DNA from: Tunturiibacter gelidiferens
Lineage (GTDB): Bacteria; Acidobacteriota; Terriglobia; Terriglobales; Acidobacteriaceae
NCBI RefSeq assembly: GCF_013410115.1
Contig: NZ_JACCCV010000002.1
Coordinates: 1 to 64,000 of the forward strand
Direction of reading: 5' to 3'
DNA length: 64,000 nt
Below are positions 1 to 6,939 of the stretch, piece after piece; within the stretch, counting starts at the first letter, position 1; the number at the start of each line of letters is the position of its first letter. The translations under genes were made by a program, and so were the position numbers. A model generated the notes under the pieces. It did not search any database. It had not been told where the DNA came from and was given only the letters and a program-made list of their open reading frames with translations.

Positions 1-45
1 GTATTACCACATTCCCACCGCACGGCGACGGCTACGTGTTTAGAA

Positions 46-83
46 TGACATTTCTAAAGAGCAGTCTTCCCTGACATTTCTAA
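46..83. repeat. Paired 12-bp direct repeat at the window edge
   Basis: TGACATTTCTAA occurs twice, at 46-57 and 72-83, 26 bp apart. The preceding bases have short open frames but no recognisable protein end. Repeated motifs like this occur at the ends of some insertion sequences, so this could be the border of an element lying left of the window; that is a guess. Nothing else was seen between 1 and 207. Confidence 0.3.
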
Positions 84-207
84 CGGGACGGAACAGGCAC
101 TGCGGCGGTGGGCACAGCACTTTGCTGCCACCCGCCCAGAACACCCTTTCCCTAGTCCGCCAAAGACCTTTGTTACGATGAACCGAGGTCAATCGCCCAC
201 CGGCGCT

Positions 208-1416
208 ATGCAAATCGTTCAGACGGTCTTCGGTGTCTTTCATCACTTTGAACTCGCCCGCCAGCTGCATCGCCGAGGTCATCTCCAGCGCATTTACTCT
301 ACCTGGCCTTGGACACGCCTCAAACGCGAAGGCCTCCCCCACGAAATCGTCGAGACGTTCCCTTGGGTCCACACCCCTGAAATCCTCATGCAACGCTTTG
401 GTATCCACCATCCATGGCTAATGGATCAAATAAGTTATGCGAATGCGCTCTCATTCGATGAGTGGACCCTGCGCAAAGTCCGCGCCGCCGCAACGCCCGA
501 CGCCGTCATCGCTATCTCCGGCTCCAGCCTCAAGACTGGTCACGAGATACAGTCCCGCGGCGGCGGCCTTATCTGCGACCGCGGCTCCTCCCACCAGCGC
601 TACCAGGAAACTATCGTCTCCGAGGAGTACCAGCGCTGGAACGTAGACCGCCCCGTCACCGACATTCGCGACATCGTCCGCGAAGAAAAGATCTACGCCC
701 TTGCCGACGCCATCACCGTCCCATCCAGCTTCGCAGCCCGTTCCTTCGTCGAAATGGGCATCCCAACCGACAAGGTCCACGTCATCCCTTACGGCGTTCG
801 CCTCGAAAAATTCACCCGCACTGGAGAGTCCCCCACCGATCGCTTCGAGGTCCTCTTCGCCGGCTCCGTCACCCTGCGTAAGGGAGTTCCCTATCTGCTG
901 GAGGCCTTCGCCCAACTACGCCACCCCGCAAAACGCCTGCGCCTGGCCGGCTCCATTCATCCCGACATGAAGTCCGTTCTCGACCGCCTCCCTCAACAAC
1001 AAGTCGAGTTCCTCGGCCCGCTCCCGCAGGAGCAACTCGCCCACCTCATGAGCACCAGTCACGTCATGGTCCTCCCCAGCATCGAAGAGGGTCTGGCACT
1101 CGTGCAGGGTCAGGCCCTCGCCTGTGGCTGTCCCGTTCTCTGCTCCACCAACACAGGCGGCGAAGATCTCTTTACCAACGGCGTCGAAGGCTTTGTAGTT
1201 CCTGTCCGCGACGCAGCCGCCCTCACCGAGCGCATGCAGCAACTCGCCGACGACCCCGCCCTCCAATCGCAGATGAGCGAGGCCGCCCTTCGTCGCGTCC
1301 AGCTTCTCGGAGGCTGGGACGACTACGGCGACCGCTGGGAGTCGCTCCTAAAGCATCTGGTAGCAAGAGAGACAGCGAACGAACCGACCCATCACACCCC
1401 GCCGCCGACAAAGTGA
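208..1416 (+). CDS. GT4-type glycosyltransferase
   Basis: This is a GT-B fold glycosyltransferase of family 4, probably building a cell-surface polysaccharide or glycolipid; donor and acceptor cannot be read from sequence. The N-terminal half starts with MQIVQTVFGVFHHFELARQL. The C-terminal half has the family signature region VLFAGSVTLRKGVPYLLEAF followed by LPSIEEGLALVQGQALACG. In the usual EX7E motif the second Glu is Gln here, a variation I believe some GT4 branches tolerate. The ATG at 208 is preferred; an in-frame ATG at 178 would add ten residues that do not resemble a GT start. The 3' end overlaps convergent thiS by 25 bp. No other sugar genes are adjacent. Confidence 0.85.
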   Translation: MQIVQTVFGVFHHFELARQLHRRGHLQRIYSTWPWTRLKREGLPHEIVETFPWVHTPEILMQRFGIHHPWLMDQISYANALSFDEWTLRKVRAAATPDAVIAISGSSLKTGHEIQSRGGGLICDRGSSHQRYQETIVSEEYQRWNVDRPVTDIRDIVREEKIYALADAITVPSSFAARSFVEMGIPTDKVHVIPYGVRLEKFTRTGESPTDRFEVLFAGSVTLRKGVPYLLEAFAQLRHPAKRLRLAGSIHPDMKSVLDRLPQQQVEFLGPLPQEQLAHLMSTSHVMVLPSIEEGLALVQGQALACGCPVLCSTNTGGEDLFTNGVEGFVVPVRDAAALTERMQQLADDPALQSQMSEAALRRVQLLGGWDDYGDRWESLLKHLVARETANEPTHHTPPPTK

Positions 1417-1610
1417 ACCACCTCGAGCCGATCCCCTCCATGTAAAGCTGTCTGGGACCAACTCGACCGAGGAGCGATCTCGCCATTGTGTTCGATCGCT
1501 ACCCGGTCGCCCTTCAATCCAAGCTCCACGACAAGCTGTTCAAGGTTGGCAGCTTCCTCAAGTGCGTCAAAGCTGCGGGACTGGCCGTTCAAAATCACCG
1601 TAAGTGCCAT
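1392..1610 (-). CDS. thiS: Sulfur carrier protein ThiS
   Basis: A small beta-grasp protein that carries thiocarboxylate sulfur for the thiazole half of thiamine. Starting at the ATG at 1610 gives about 72 residues beginning MALTVILNGQSRSF, the usual family length. The end is EVVHFVGGGV: the conserved C-terminal Gly-Gly is present, but one Val follows before the stop. Classical ThiS ends exactly at Gly-Gly, whose carboxylate is adenylated, so the extra residue is odd (see findings). An in-frame start at 1631 would add seven residues. It lies 27 bp after the gene at 1638-1994 and on the same strand as thiD, consistent with a thiamine cluster. thiG and thiF are not in the window. Confidence 0.85.
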   Translation of the reverse strand: MALTVILNGQSRSFDALEEAANLEQLVVELGLKGDRVAIEHNGEIAPRSSWSQTALHGGDRLEVVHFVGGGV

Positions 1611-1637
1611 ACCCATCCAGCCTAGCAGCATCGCCGT

Positions 1638-1994
1638 CTAAGCCAACAAACGCACCACCCGTTCGATCAACCAGTTCCAGATCCGGCGTGTCAGCGCTGC
1701 TGGTTGGGCAAGGTCTTCGAACACACTCCGGCTCAGCCCCATCAGGATGTGGATCGCCTCATCGTCAGATTTATTGTCGAACGCCTGGATCGAATAACGC
1801 CGCGAGTTCGCAAGGTACTCGGCTGCATGTCCCAGCGTCAGCAGCGTGCGCCCGTGATGCGTCTGGCTGATCCGATGAATCGTCAGGTCTGCGTTTTTCG
1901 GCTGGGGGTTCCCAGGCGAAAGAGTTGGAACGCTCGAGGCGTTCTGGTTTACGAGTTCGGGTCGAAAGACCCCGGGAAAAGCTACTGTGGACAT
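1638..1994 (-). CDS. Hypothetical protein, 118 aa
   Basis: I do not recognise this protein. It has no signal peptide or clear membrane segment. The N-terminal third is Pro/Asn-rich and looks disordered. The rest, from about residue 45, looks helical and ends in a Trp/Arg-rich segment (IWNWLIERVVRLL). The start at 1994 has a GGAGG ten bases upstream. The stop is 27 bp before the thiS start on the same strand, so the two are probably cotranscribed; that hints at, but does not show, a link to thiamine. It is supported by the ribosome site and operon position rather than by homology. Confidence 0.55.
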   Translation of the reverse strand: MSTVAFPGVFRPELVNQNASSVPTLSPGNPQPKNADLTIHRISQTHHGRTLLTLGHAAEYLANSRRYSIQAFDNKSDDEAIHILMGLSRSVFEDLAQPAALTRRIWNWLIERVVRLLA

Positions 1995-2270
1995 GGACCT
2001 GAATCCTCCGTCCTAATCCCTATCGGCGAACCCCACCGCGGCATTATCCGGAATGTTCCGATGACGACAACTCAACCTGAAAACCCTCACCGATATCGAA
2101 ACAGTCCAGGAAGAACGTCGCAATGACCCAATCGATGTAGTTTCTGCACTTAACTGTCTTTATTCCCCGCCATCGTCCACCCAGAAACCGTACCGCCACT
2201 CCACGGTTCCCGATTCAGCACAATGGAAATCTCGACGCGACGGAAAGCCCACCCCACCACCCGAAGACCA

Positions 2271-3077
2271 CTACTCATCCCGCAGCGGCCAAAGCGAATT
2301 CACCGGCCCCAGCCCCTTGCCTCTCGGCTCAGCCGTCCGAATCGCCTCCGCAACATACCGCTTGGCCATCTTCGCCGCGCCCAGCGGATCATCTCCCAGC
2401 ACCACCCGGCTTAGCAGAGCGCTCGAAAACGCACACCCCGTCCCATGGGTGGACCGGCTCACAATCTGCTCCCCCTGCAGCCAGTCCAACTCACCATTCG
2501 CTCGCAGTAGCAGATCGTCCGGCGGCATCAGATGCCCACCCGTCGCCACCACGTTCAATCCAGTCCCCATCGCCTGCAGATCTCGCGCCGCCTCCGGCAG
2601 ATCCCCCCGCTGCATCACAATCCGCCCCGCCAGAATCCCCAGCTCCTCCAGATTCGGCGTTACCCAATCCACCAGCGGCAGCAACCTCTCCCGCAGCGCC
2701 CCCACACCCTCGGCATCGAGCAGTTCCCTTCCCGAGCTCGACCGGATCACCGGATCAAGCACCACCGGAACCCGCAACCCGCGTCCGCGCAGCCCCTCCA
2801 GAAACTCCGCCACTGCGACCACGTTCTCCGCAGTAGCCAGCATTCCAATCTTGATCCCCGCCGCCGGCAGATCGCTCTCCAGGCAATCGAGTGTAGCCCT
2901 CACCATCTCCACCGGCACCGGCAGACTATCCCGCACCCCCTGCGTCGACTGCACCGTCAAACTCGTAATGCACGAAGTCCCAAACAGCCCATGCACCGCA
3001 AACACCATCAGGTCCGCGGTCACACCCGCACCCGAAGACGGATCAAATCCAGCGATCGTCAAAACTGTCTGCATCAT
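2271..3077 (-). CDS. thiD: Hydroxymethylpyrimidine/phosphomethylpyrimidine kinase ThiD
   Basis: A ribokinase-fold kinase that phosphorylates HMP and then HMP-phosphate in the pyrimidine branch of thiamine synthesis. At 268 aa it has normal length. It opens with the family signature VLTIAGFDPSSGAG and carries SSGAGVTADLMVFAVHG and, near the C-terminus, the anion-hole/catalytic motif STHGTGCAFSSA with the conserved GTGC. The ATG pair at 3077/3074 gives MMQTVLT, and either could serve. No TPP riboswitch was seen upstream. It lies about 275 bp from the hypothetical-thiS pair on the same strand; the intervening 1995-2270 holds nothing I can identify. Confidence 0.93.
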   Translation of the reverse strand: MMQTVLTIAGFDPSSGAGVTADLMVFAVHGLFGTSCITSLTVQSTQGVRDSLPVPVEMVRATLDCLESDLPAAGIKIGMLATAENVVAVAEFLEGLRGRGLRVPVVLDPVIRSSSGRELLDAEGVGALRERLLPLVDWVTPNLEELGILAGRIVMQRGDLPEAARDLQAMGTGLNVVATGGHLMPPDDLLLRANGELDWLQGEQIVSRSTHGTGCAFSSALLSRVVLGDDPLGAAKMAKRYVAEAIRTAEPRGKGLGPVNSLWPLRDE

Positions 3078-3207
3078 TCGCTTCCCTTCAGCATAAAGGA
3101 AGAAGCGCGCAGCTTCCGACTAACCGGAGATCCGGGAGTCACAGTGGCGTAAAGCGCGCGTTCTACCGATAATTCTGTGACGAAGCGTAATTTTTTGAAG
3201 GAGGACC

Positions 3208-3324
3208 ATGAATCATGGGTCACCATACAGAACGTCAGAAATCGTACGCCAACGATCAGCGAACCTTGTGTTTTTTGGCACTTACGCGGTCGGCGACAAG
3301 CACAGGAACGCAAGCAGAACGTGA
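3208..3324 (+). CDS. Possible 38-aa small protein
   Basis: A short frame beginning MNHGSPYRTSEIVRQRS and ending NASRT. Its support is a near-perfect Shine-Dalgarno sequence, AAGGAGG, four bases before the ATG, and an AT-richer upstream stretch. No family is recognised. It sits alone between divergent thiD and the lectin gene. It could equally be chance in a 475-bp intergenic region. Confidence 0.3.
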   Translation: MNHGSPYRTSEIVRQRSANLVFFGTYAVGDKHRNASRT

Positions 3325-3399
3325 ATTAATAAAGCCTTATAGAGTTAGCGGAATTTCCGTGCGTTAACGTACTATTTTGTCGATTGGTTTCGCTTGACA

Positions 3400-3501
3400 A
3401 CGCCTAAGTAGAAGGCGTAGCGTCAGCGTCCGGTAGGTAACGCGATGCGTTCTGGACGCCGTGGAGAGGGCTAGCAGGCAGGCCAATTTTCCATCGAAAA
3501 T
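3400..3501 (+). promoter_or_regulatory. Structured leader upstream of the lectin gene
   Basis: Three consecutive inverted repeats lie in the 150 bases before the lectin ribosome site. The first is ACGCCT (3400-3405) with AGGCGT (3413-3418). The second is a nested pair: GCGTCC (3426-3431) with GGACGC (3454-3459), enclosing AACGC-gat-GCGTT (3439-3451). The third is ATTTTC-catc-GAAAAT (3486-3501). TTGACA at 3394-3399 could be a -35 box, but no good -10 follows. A folded 5' leader is inference. Confidence 0.35.
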
Positions 3502-3553
3502 CGCGCCGGGCTAGTCCCAAGAAGCCTTTCAAAAATACATCGGGAGGTGGAAG

Positions 3554-3970
3554 ATGGCAGATATTTCGGGCGGCATCCTAGCTCCTTGGGTTTGGTATGA
3601 TCCCCCACCGGGGGGCGGCCTCGCGAGCCCGACGAATGGGACGATGGTAAGAGGGGACCGGCTATTTTCGTTCGACCGACAATTTTATGTCGCCATGCAG
3701 ACGGACGGCAATTTTGTCATCTATGGCTCAGCTGGGAATTTTTCAGGTTGGGCTGTCTCGAACTTTTACGATCAATACCATTTGATCAATAAGGTGGTCA
3801 TGCAGGGCGACGGCAACTTAGTGTGGCAGACGTACGACGGCTGGCCTCTTTTGGCGACAAACACGCAAGGCCATTGGGGTGCTTTTGCGGTGATGCAGGA
3901 TGACCGCAACTTCGTGATTTACAACAGCGATAACAGTTGGTCCGGCTGGTCATCCGGGTCACAAGTATGA
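3554..3970 (+). CDS. Bulb-type mannose-binding lectin domain protein
   Basis: A 138-aa protein made of a single beta-prism II (monocot mannose-binding, B_lectin) domain. The QxDxNxVxY sugar-site motif occurs three times: QTDGNFVIY at residues 49-57, QGDGNLVWQ at 84-92 (final Tyr replaced by Gln) and QDDRNFVIY at 115-123, so two sites look intact. There is no signal peptide or transmembrane segment. The start has a strong ribosome site (GGGAGGTGG). Known bacterial members include lectin-like bacteriocins with two such domains; this one has a single domain and could be a recognition or adhesion lectin instead. It is isolated, in a lower-GC accessory stretch, with a folded leader upstream and a tandem repeat downstream, which suggests horizontal acquisition. 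Confidence 0.88.
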   Translation: MADISGGILAPWVWYDPPPGGGLASPTNGTMVRGDRLFSFDRQFYVAMQTDGNFVIYGSAGNFSGWAVSNFYDQYHLINKVVMQGDGNLVWQTYDGWPLLATNTQGHWGAFAVMQDDRNFVIYNSDNSWSGWSSGSQV

Positions 3971-4140
3971 AGATGTGCCACTCACCACAGAGATCCCAGT
4001 ACAAATGATCGACGTGTTGAGAGGATACTCCTTAGCATTCAACAGAGTAGAATGATGAACTCACCACACGGCAGCGGAGCAACAAAACGTGCACCCATTC
4101 ATGTGGCTCGCGGTTTGGGCAGCCCGCGCGGCATGGCTGA

Positions 4141-4605
4141 GCCTCAGTTCCTCCCCTCTGGTTCAAGCGCACCGCCTCCAGGCGGTTTTGGCTCCGTTGG
4201 CCTAAATCCCCGCCCGCGCGCCATGGTTGCGCCCCTTTTCGTCCCCTCTGGCTCAAGCGCACCGCCTCCAGGCGGTTTTGGCTCCATTGGCCTAAATTCC
4301 CGCCCGCGCGGCATAGTTGCGCCTCGGTTCGTCCCCTCTGGCTCAAGCGCACCGCCTCCAGGCGGTTTTGGCTCCGTTGGCCTAAATCCCCGCCCGCGCG
4401 CCATAGTTGCGCCCCGTTTTGTCCCCTCTGGCTCAAGCGCACCGCCTCGAGGCGGTTTTGGCTCCGTGGCCTAAATCCCCGCCCGCGCGCCATAGTTGCG
4501 CCCCGTTTGTCCGCTCTGGCTCAAGCGCACCGCCTCCACGGGGTTCTGGCTCCATTGGCCTAAATCCCAGCCTGCGCGGGCGCGCCGTCTCCAGGCGGTT
4601 CTGGC
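4141..4605. repeat. 90-bp tandem repeat array, about five and a half units
   Basis: Units run 4141-4230, 4231-4320, 4321-4410 (each 90 bp), 4411-4499 (89 bp) and a diverged unit from 4500, followed by a partial copy to about 4605. Each of the first four contains the dyad ACCGCC-TCCA-GGCGGT (TCGA loop in the fourth, making a perfect 16-bp palindrome), at 4171, 4261, 4351 and 4441. Because 90 is a multiple of three, long Pro/Gly-rich frames stay open on both strands, but single-base deletions in units four and five break them. I therefore read it as a non-coding GC-rich repeat rather than a repeat protein. Confidence 0.85.
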
Positions 4606-4652
4606 TCCGCCCCGGGGCTAGCAGCTGAAAAGCACCGGGAAATCTCCAGCGT

Positions 4653-4832
4653 TCACCATTCTCTTGCCCCGGTTTGTCGCATCTCGGACATTGCCGAGCG
4701 AAAGCAGCAGCGGGTGCTGCGCTTTTCCTCCATGGGGAAGAAAAGGGGACGTTCCTCGATGGCCTTCCGGACATGCCGGAGTTCCTCGTCTATGTTCTCT
4801 ATGAGATCCAAACGCTGTTACATTCTCTCCAT
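4653..4832 (-). pseudogene. Possible decayed small helical protein
   Basis: Reading from ATG 4832 gives MERM, then a TAA, then in the same frame QRLDLIENIDEELRHVRKA and onward to a stop at 4653. The charged heptad-like pattern looks like a real coiled-coil peptide interrupted by one nonsense codon; TAA could derive from CAA by one transition. Alternatively translation starts at the TTG at 4811. It follows the cupin gene on the same strand. No family is recognised. The rest of 4605-4895 shows nothing else. Confidence 0.25.
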
Positions 4833-4895
4833 CTCATAGGACGATGCCGGCGAGCACCGGTCAACGATCACGCCATGCTTCGCCTCGAATCGGCT

Positions 4896-5432
4896 CTACT
4901 TCGCCTCTTTGAGCAGTTCGGTTCGGTACTTCGGAGCCAGTTCCACCGCTTTCTTGAGGAACGCTGCTCCCTGTGCCGCATCGACCGCGGGAGGCGGAGT
5001 GGTACGCATCGCAACCACTGTTCCCAACTCTTTGAAGAACTCCTCCTGGCCTGCCGGCGAGCAGATGCAAAGCATCCTCACCGGTTCCGGCGAGCCATTA
5101 TGGAACTGGTGTGGAGCGTTCGCTGGAATGTGGATAGTCTCTCCAGCGCGCACAATACGCTTCTCCCCTCGGAAGGTAGCCTCGAGTTCACCGTCGAGAA
5201 GAGTAAAGCTCTCCTCGAAATCATGACGATGCGGGGGAGGTCCGCCTCCGGGAGGAACATGCATATCGATCAGGGTGAATCGACCTGCAGTATCTGCTCC
5301 GGACAGCAGGATCGTGTAGGTGTCGCCCACGACTCCGAGATGCTGCGCATTGCTGTTATCCGGATTTGCCACCACAAGACTCCGTTGCAGGTCGTCGGCC
5401 GGAATCGCTACCGTGTTGGACATCGTAGACAT
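4896..5432 (-). CDS. Cupin-domain protein
   Basis: A 178-aa single-domain cupin. The metal-binding motif 1 is PPPHRHDFEESFTLLDGE (two His and a Glu) and motif 2 ends IPANAPHQFHNGSPEPVRML with the fourth ligand His. This fold binds Fe, Mn or Zn in dioxygenases, isomerases and many uncharacterised stress proteins, so the substrate cannot be assigned. A helical C-terminal tail of about 45 residues (FLKKAVELAPKYRTELLKEAK) is outside the barrel. The start at 5432 follows GGAGCAGAAG. It is transcribed in the same direction as the SDR/ArsR pair, but a strong terminator at 5522-5563 separates them, so it is probably its own unit. Confidence 0.85.
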   Translation of the reverse strand: MSTMSNTVAIPADDLQRSLVVANPDNSNAQHLGVVGDTYTILLSGADTAGRFTLIDMHVPPGGGPPPHRHDFEESFTLLDGELEATFRGEKRIVRAGETIHIPANAPHQFHNGSPEPVRMLCICSPAGQEEFFKELGTVVAMRTTPPPAVDAAQGAAFLKKAVELAPKYRTELLKEAK

Positions 5433-5521
5433 CTTCTGCTCCTTGTTTTGAAATTACGGTTGAAGTTGCGTTTTGTGAACCTGACCAACGTAATTACGCT
5501 GCTATTCCCCCACCTGCAAAC

Positions 5522-5563
5522 AAAAAAAAGCGCTCCGAGCTTCCTTCCAAAGCCCGAAGCGCT
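5522..5563 (-). terminator. Intrinsic terminator after the SDR gene
   Basis: Read on the minus strand, AGCGCT-t-CGGGCTT pairs with AAGCTCG-g-AGCGCT around a seven-base loop, followed by a run of eight T. It lies 16 bp beyond the SDR stop. Confidence 0.85.
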
Positions 5564-5578
5564 CTTCAGCAACTCCCC

Positions 5579-6328
5579 TTATCGCATCCCACCCGCGGCC
5601 TGCAGCAGAGAACCGGTCACCCACTTGGCATCGTCCGAGGCCAGGAACGCAACCACGGTGGACACATCATCCGGCTGTCCGATACGGCCGAGCGGCGTGC
5701 CCTGCAGCATCTGCTTTTCAAAGTCGCTTCCCTCCACACCAGCCGACTTGAAGCCCTCCGTTACAACAGGCCCAGGATTCACCGCGTTGACGCGAATCTT
5801 CTTCGGCCCCAGCTCCTTCGCAAACACGCGCGTAATCGCATCCACGGCGCCCTTCGTGCTGCTGTACACCGCCGACATCGGAGGCGTCTGCTCACTCGCG
5901 ACCGACCCAATATTGATCACGCTGCCGCCCTCTGCCGGAAACAGAGCCACGCCAGCCTTGGTGGCGAGCAACAATCCCTTCACATTGATGTCAAGCATCC
6001 GGTCGATCGACTCTTCCGTAATTCCCTCCAGCGGAGCGAACTCATACACCCCGGCATTGTTCACCAGGATATCCACCCTGCCATAAGCCTTCTTCGTCTC
6101 AGCAAAGAGCGTCTCAATCTCCGCGGCCTTCGCGACGCTGCCCCCTACGGCAATCGCCTTCCCGCCCGCCTTCACGATCTCTGCAACCACCTTATCGGCG
6201 CCCTCTTTGCTCGACGCGTAGTTCACCACAACAGACGCACCCTGCGCCGCCAACTCCTTGGCAATGGCCGCGCCAATACCCTTCGACGCACCGGTCACAA
6301 CCGCTACCTTACCTGCAAGCTTTCCCAT
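5579..6328 (-). CDS. Short-chain dehydrogenase/reductase (3-oxoacyl-ACP reductase type)
   Basis: A classical SDR of 249 aa that reduces or oxidises a carbonyl/hydroxyl with NAD(P)(H). It shows VTGASKGIGAAIAKEL (cofactor-binding TGxxxGIG), NNAG at the VDILVNNAGVYEF strand, a Ser-Tyr-Lys triad in SVASEQTPPMSAVYSSTKGA, and the PGPVVTEGF loop. Starting at ATG 6328 gives MGKLAGKVAVVTG, with AGGAG seven bases upstream; the longer open frame to 6442 has no matching N-terminus. It follows an ArsR-type regulator by 88 bp and has a perfect inverted repeat between 6343 and 6358, so it is very likely repressed by that neighbour. The substrate is unknown. Confidence 0.9.
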   Translation of the reverse strand: MGKLAGKVAVVTGASKGIGAAIAKELAAQGASVVVNYASSKEGADKVVAEIVKAGGKAIAVGGSVAKAAEIETLFAETKKAYGRVDILVNNAGVYEFAPLEGITEESIDRMLDINVKGLLLATKAGVALFPAEGGSVINIGSVASEQTPPMSAVYSSTKGAVDAITRVFAKELGPKKIRVNAVNPGPVVTEGFKSAGVEGSDFEKQMLQGTPLGRIGQPDDVSTVVAFLASDDAKWVTGSLLQAAGGMR

Positions 6329-6342
6329 CTCAATCTCCTTTA

Positions 6343-6358
6343 TTCGATATCTATCGAA
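6343..6358. promoter_or_regulatory. Candidate ArsR-family operator
   Basis: TTCGATATCTATCGAA is a perfect 7-2-7 inverted repeat between the arsR-like stop and the SDR ribosome site, 15 bp before the SDR start. Winged-helix ArsR dimers bind short AT-containing dyads of this kind. Binding is inferred from the sequence and the gene order. Confidence 0.6.
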
Positions 6359-6416
6359 CAGTGCAGCTCTCAAATAGATGCGGAGACGGTCGAATCTGAT
6401 TCGCGATTTACCGAAA

Positions 6417-6716
6417 CTAAATAGAAGCAAGCCGCCTGACATAAGCGTCGAATACTGGCCGGCGCAAATAAAGGTTCGCGCCTCGACCCACGCGTTTTAT
6501 CTCAATCAGCCCTGCCTCGCTTAACTCCTTCATATGGTGCGACACCGTAGCCGGACTAATACACTCATGCTCCTGCAGCGCGCTGCACTCCATCCCCTCA
6601 GAGGCGCCCACCTGCTGAAGGATGGCAAACCGCCGCGGATCACTCAGCGCACGAGCGATCGCCTGAAACTGATCATCCGACAGGGTCATCTCCGCGCTGG
6701 AATTCTTCTTCTTCAT
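6417..6716 (-). CDS. ArsR-family winged-helix transcriptional regulator
   Basis: A 99-aa dimeric repressor of the ArsR/SmtB fold. The DNA-recognition helix is ISPATVSHHMKELSEAGLIE, preceded by ARALSDPRRFAILQQV (the family SDPxRxxIL motif). The wing is IEIKRVGRGANLYLRRP. A Cys-Cys metal site of the CxC type is absent; the cysteines at MECSALQEHECIS are too scattered to call a known sensor site. ATG 6716 (MKKKNSSAEM) is preferred over the ORF start at 6773. It probably controls itself and the SDR gene behind it. Confidence 0.88.
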   Translation of the reverse strand: MKKKNSSAEMTLSDDQFQAIARALSDPRRFAILQQVGASEGMECSALQEHECISPATVSHHMKELSEAGLIEIKRVGRGANLYLRRPVFDAYVRRLASI

Positions 6717-6900
6717 ACTTAAACCAGATGTCCCTCTCGCTGATTTGATGCAAATGCCGAAGCGACACAGCAATCAACCATAACCCCGGTACTCCGGCCC
6801 TTCCCGCTCTTACTGCTGCTGCAACAGACCGATCACATTCGCGCTTTCAACGAAATGAAACGTTTAGTCCGTCAGCCCGCACGTCCTCGGAACTGAAACG

Positions 6901-6932
6901 CGTGGCGGCTGCCTGCACCCACAGCCGCCACG
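6901..6932 (-). terminator. Hairpin after htpG
   Basis: CGTGGCGGCTG pairs perfectly with CAGCCGCCACG (11 bp, ten-base loop), seven bases past the htpG stop. Only a short T tract follows on the minus strand, so it may be a weak or Rho-assisted terminator. Confidence 0.6.
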
Positions 6933-6939
6933 AAACACC

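Noticed and set aside
3074..3313. 79-codon minus-strand frame upstream of thiD
   Set aside because: No ribosome site or family features; overlaps the thiD start and the small plus-strand frame.
3078..3400. TPP riboswitch for thiD
   Set aside because: The conserved CUGAGA and ACCUGAUC-type elements were not found on the minus strand.
4052..4474. Repeat protein encoded by the 90-bp array
   Set aside because: Frames are open on both strands only because 90 is divisible by three; deletions in later units break them and the dyad, not the peptide, is kept.
4141..4605. CRISPR array
   Set aside because: Units are contiguous near-identical 90-mers without variable spacers, and no cas gene is nearby.
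4674..6086. 470-codon plus-strand frame
   Set aside because: It is antisense to the cupin and SDR genes and to the terminator between them; both opposite genes have clear family motifs.
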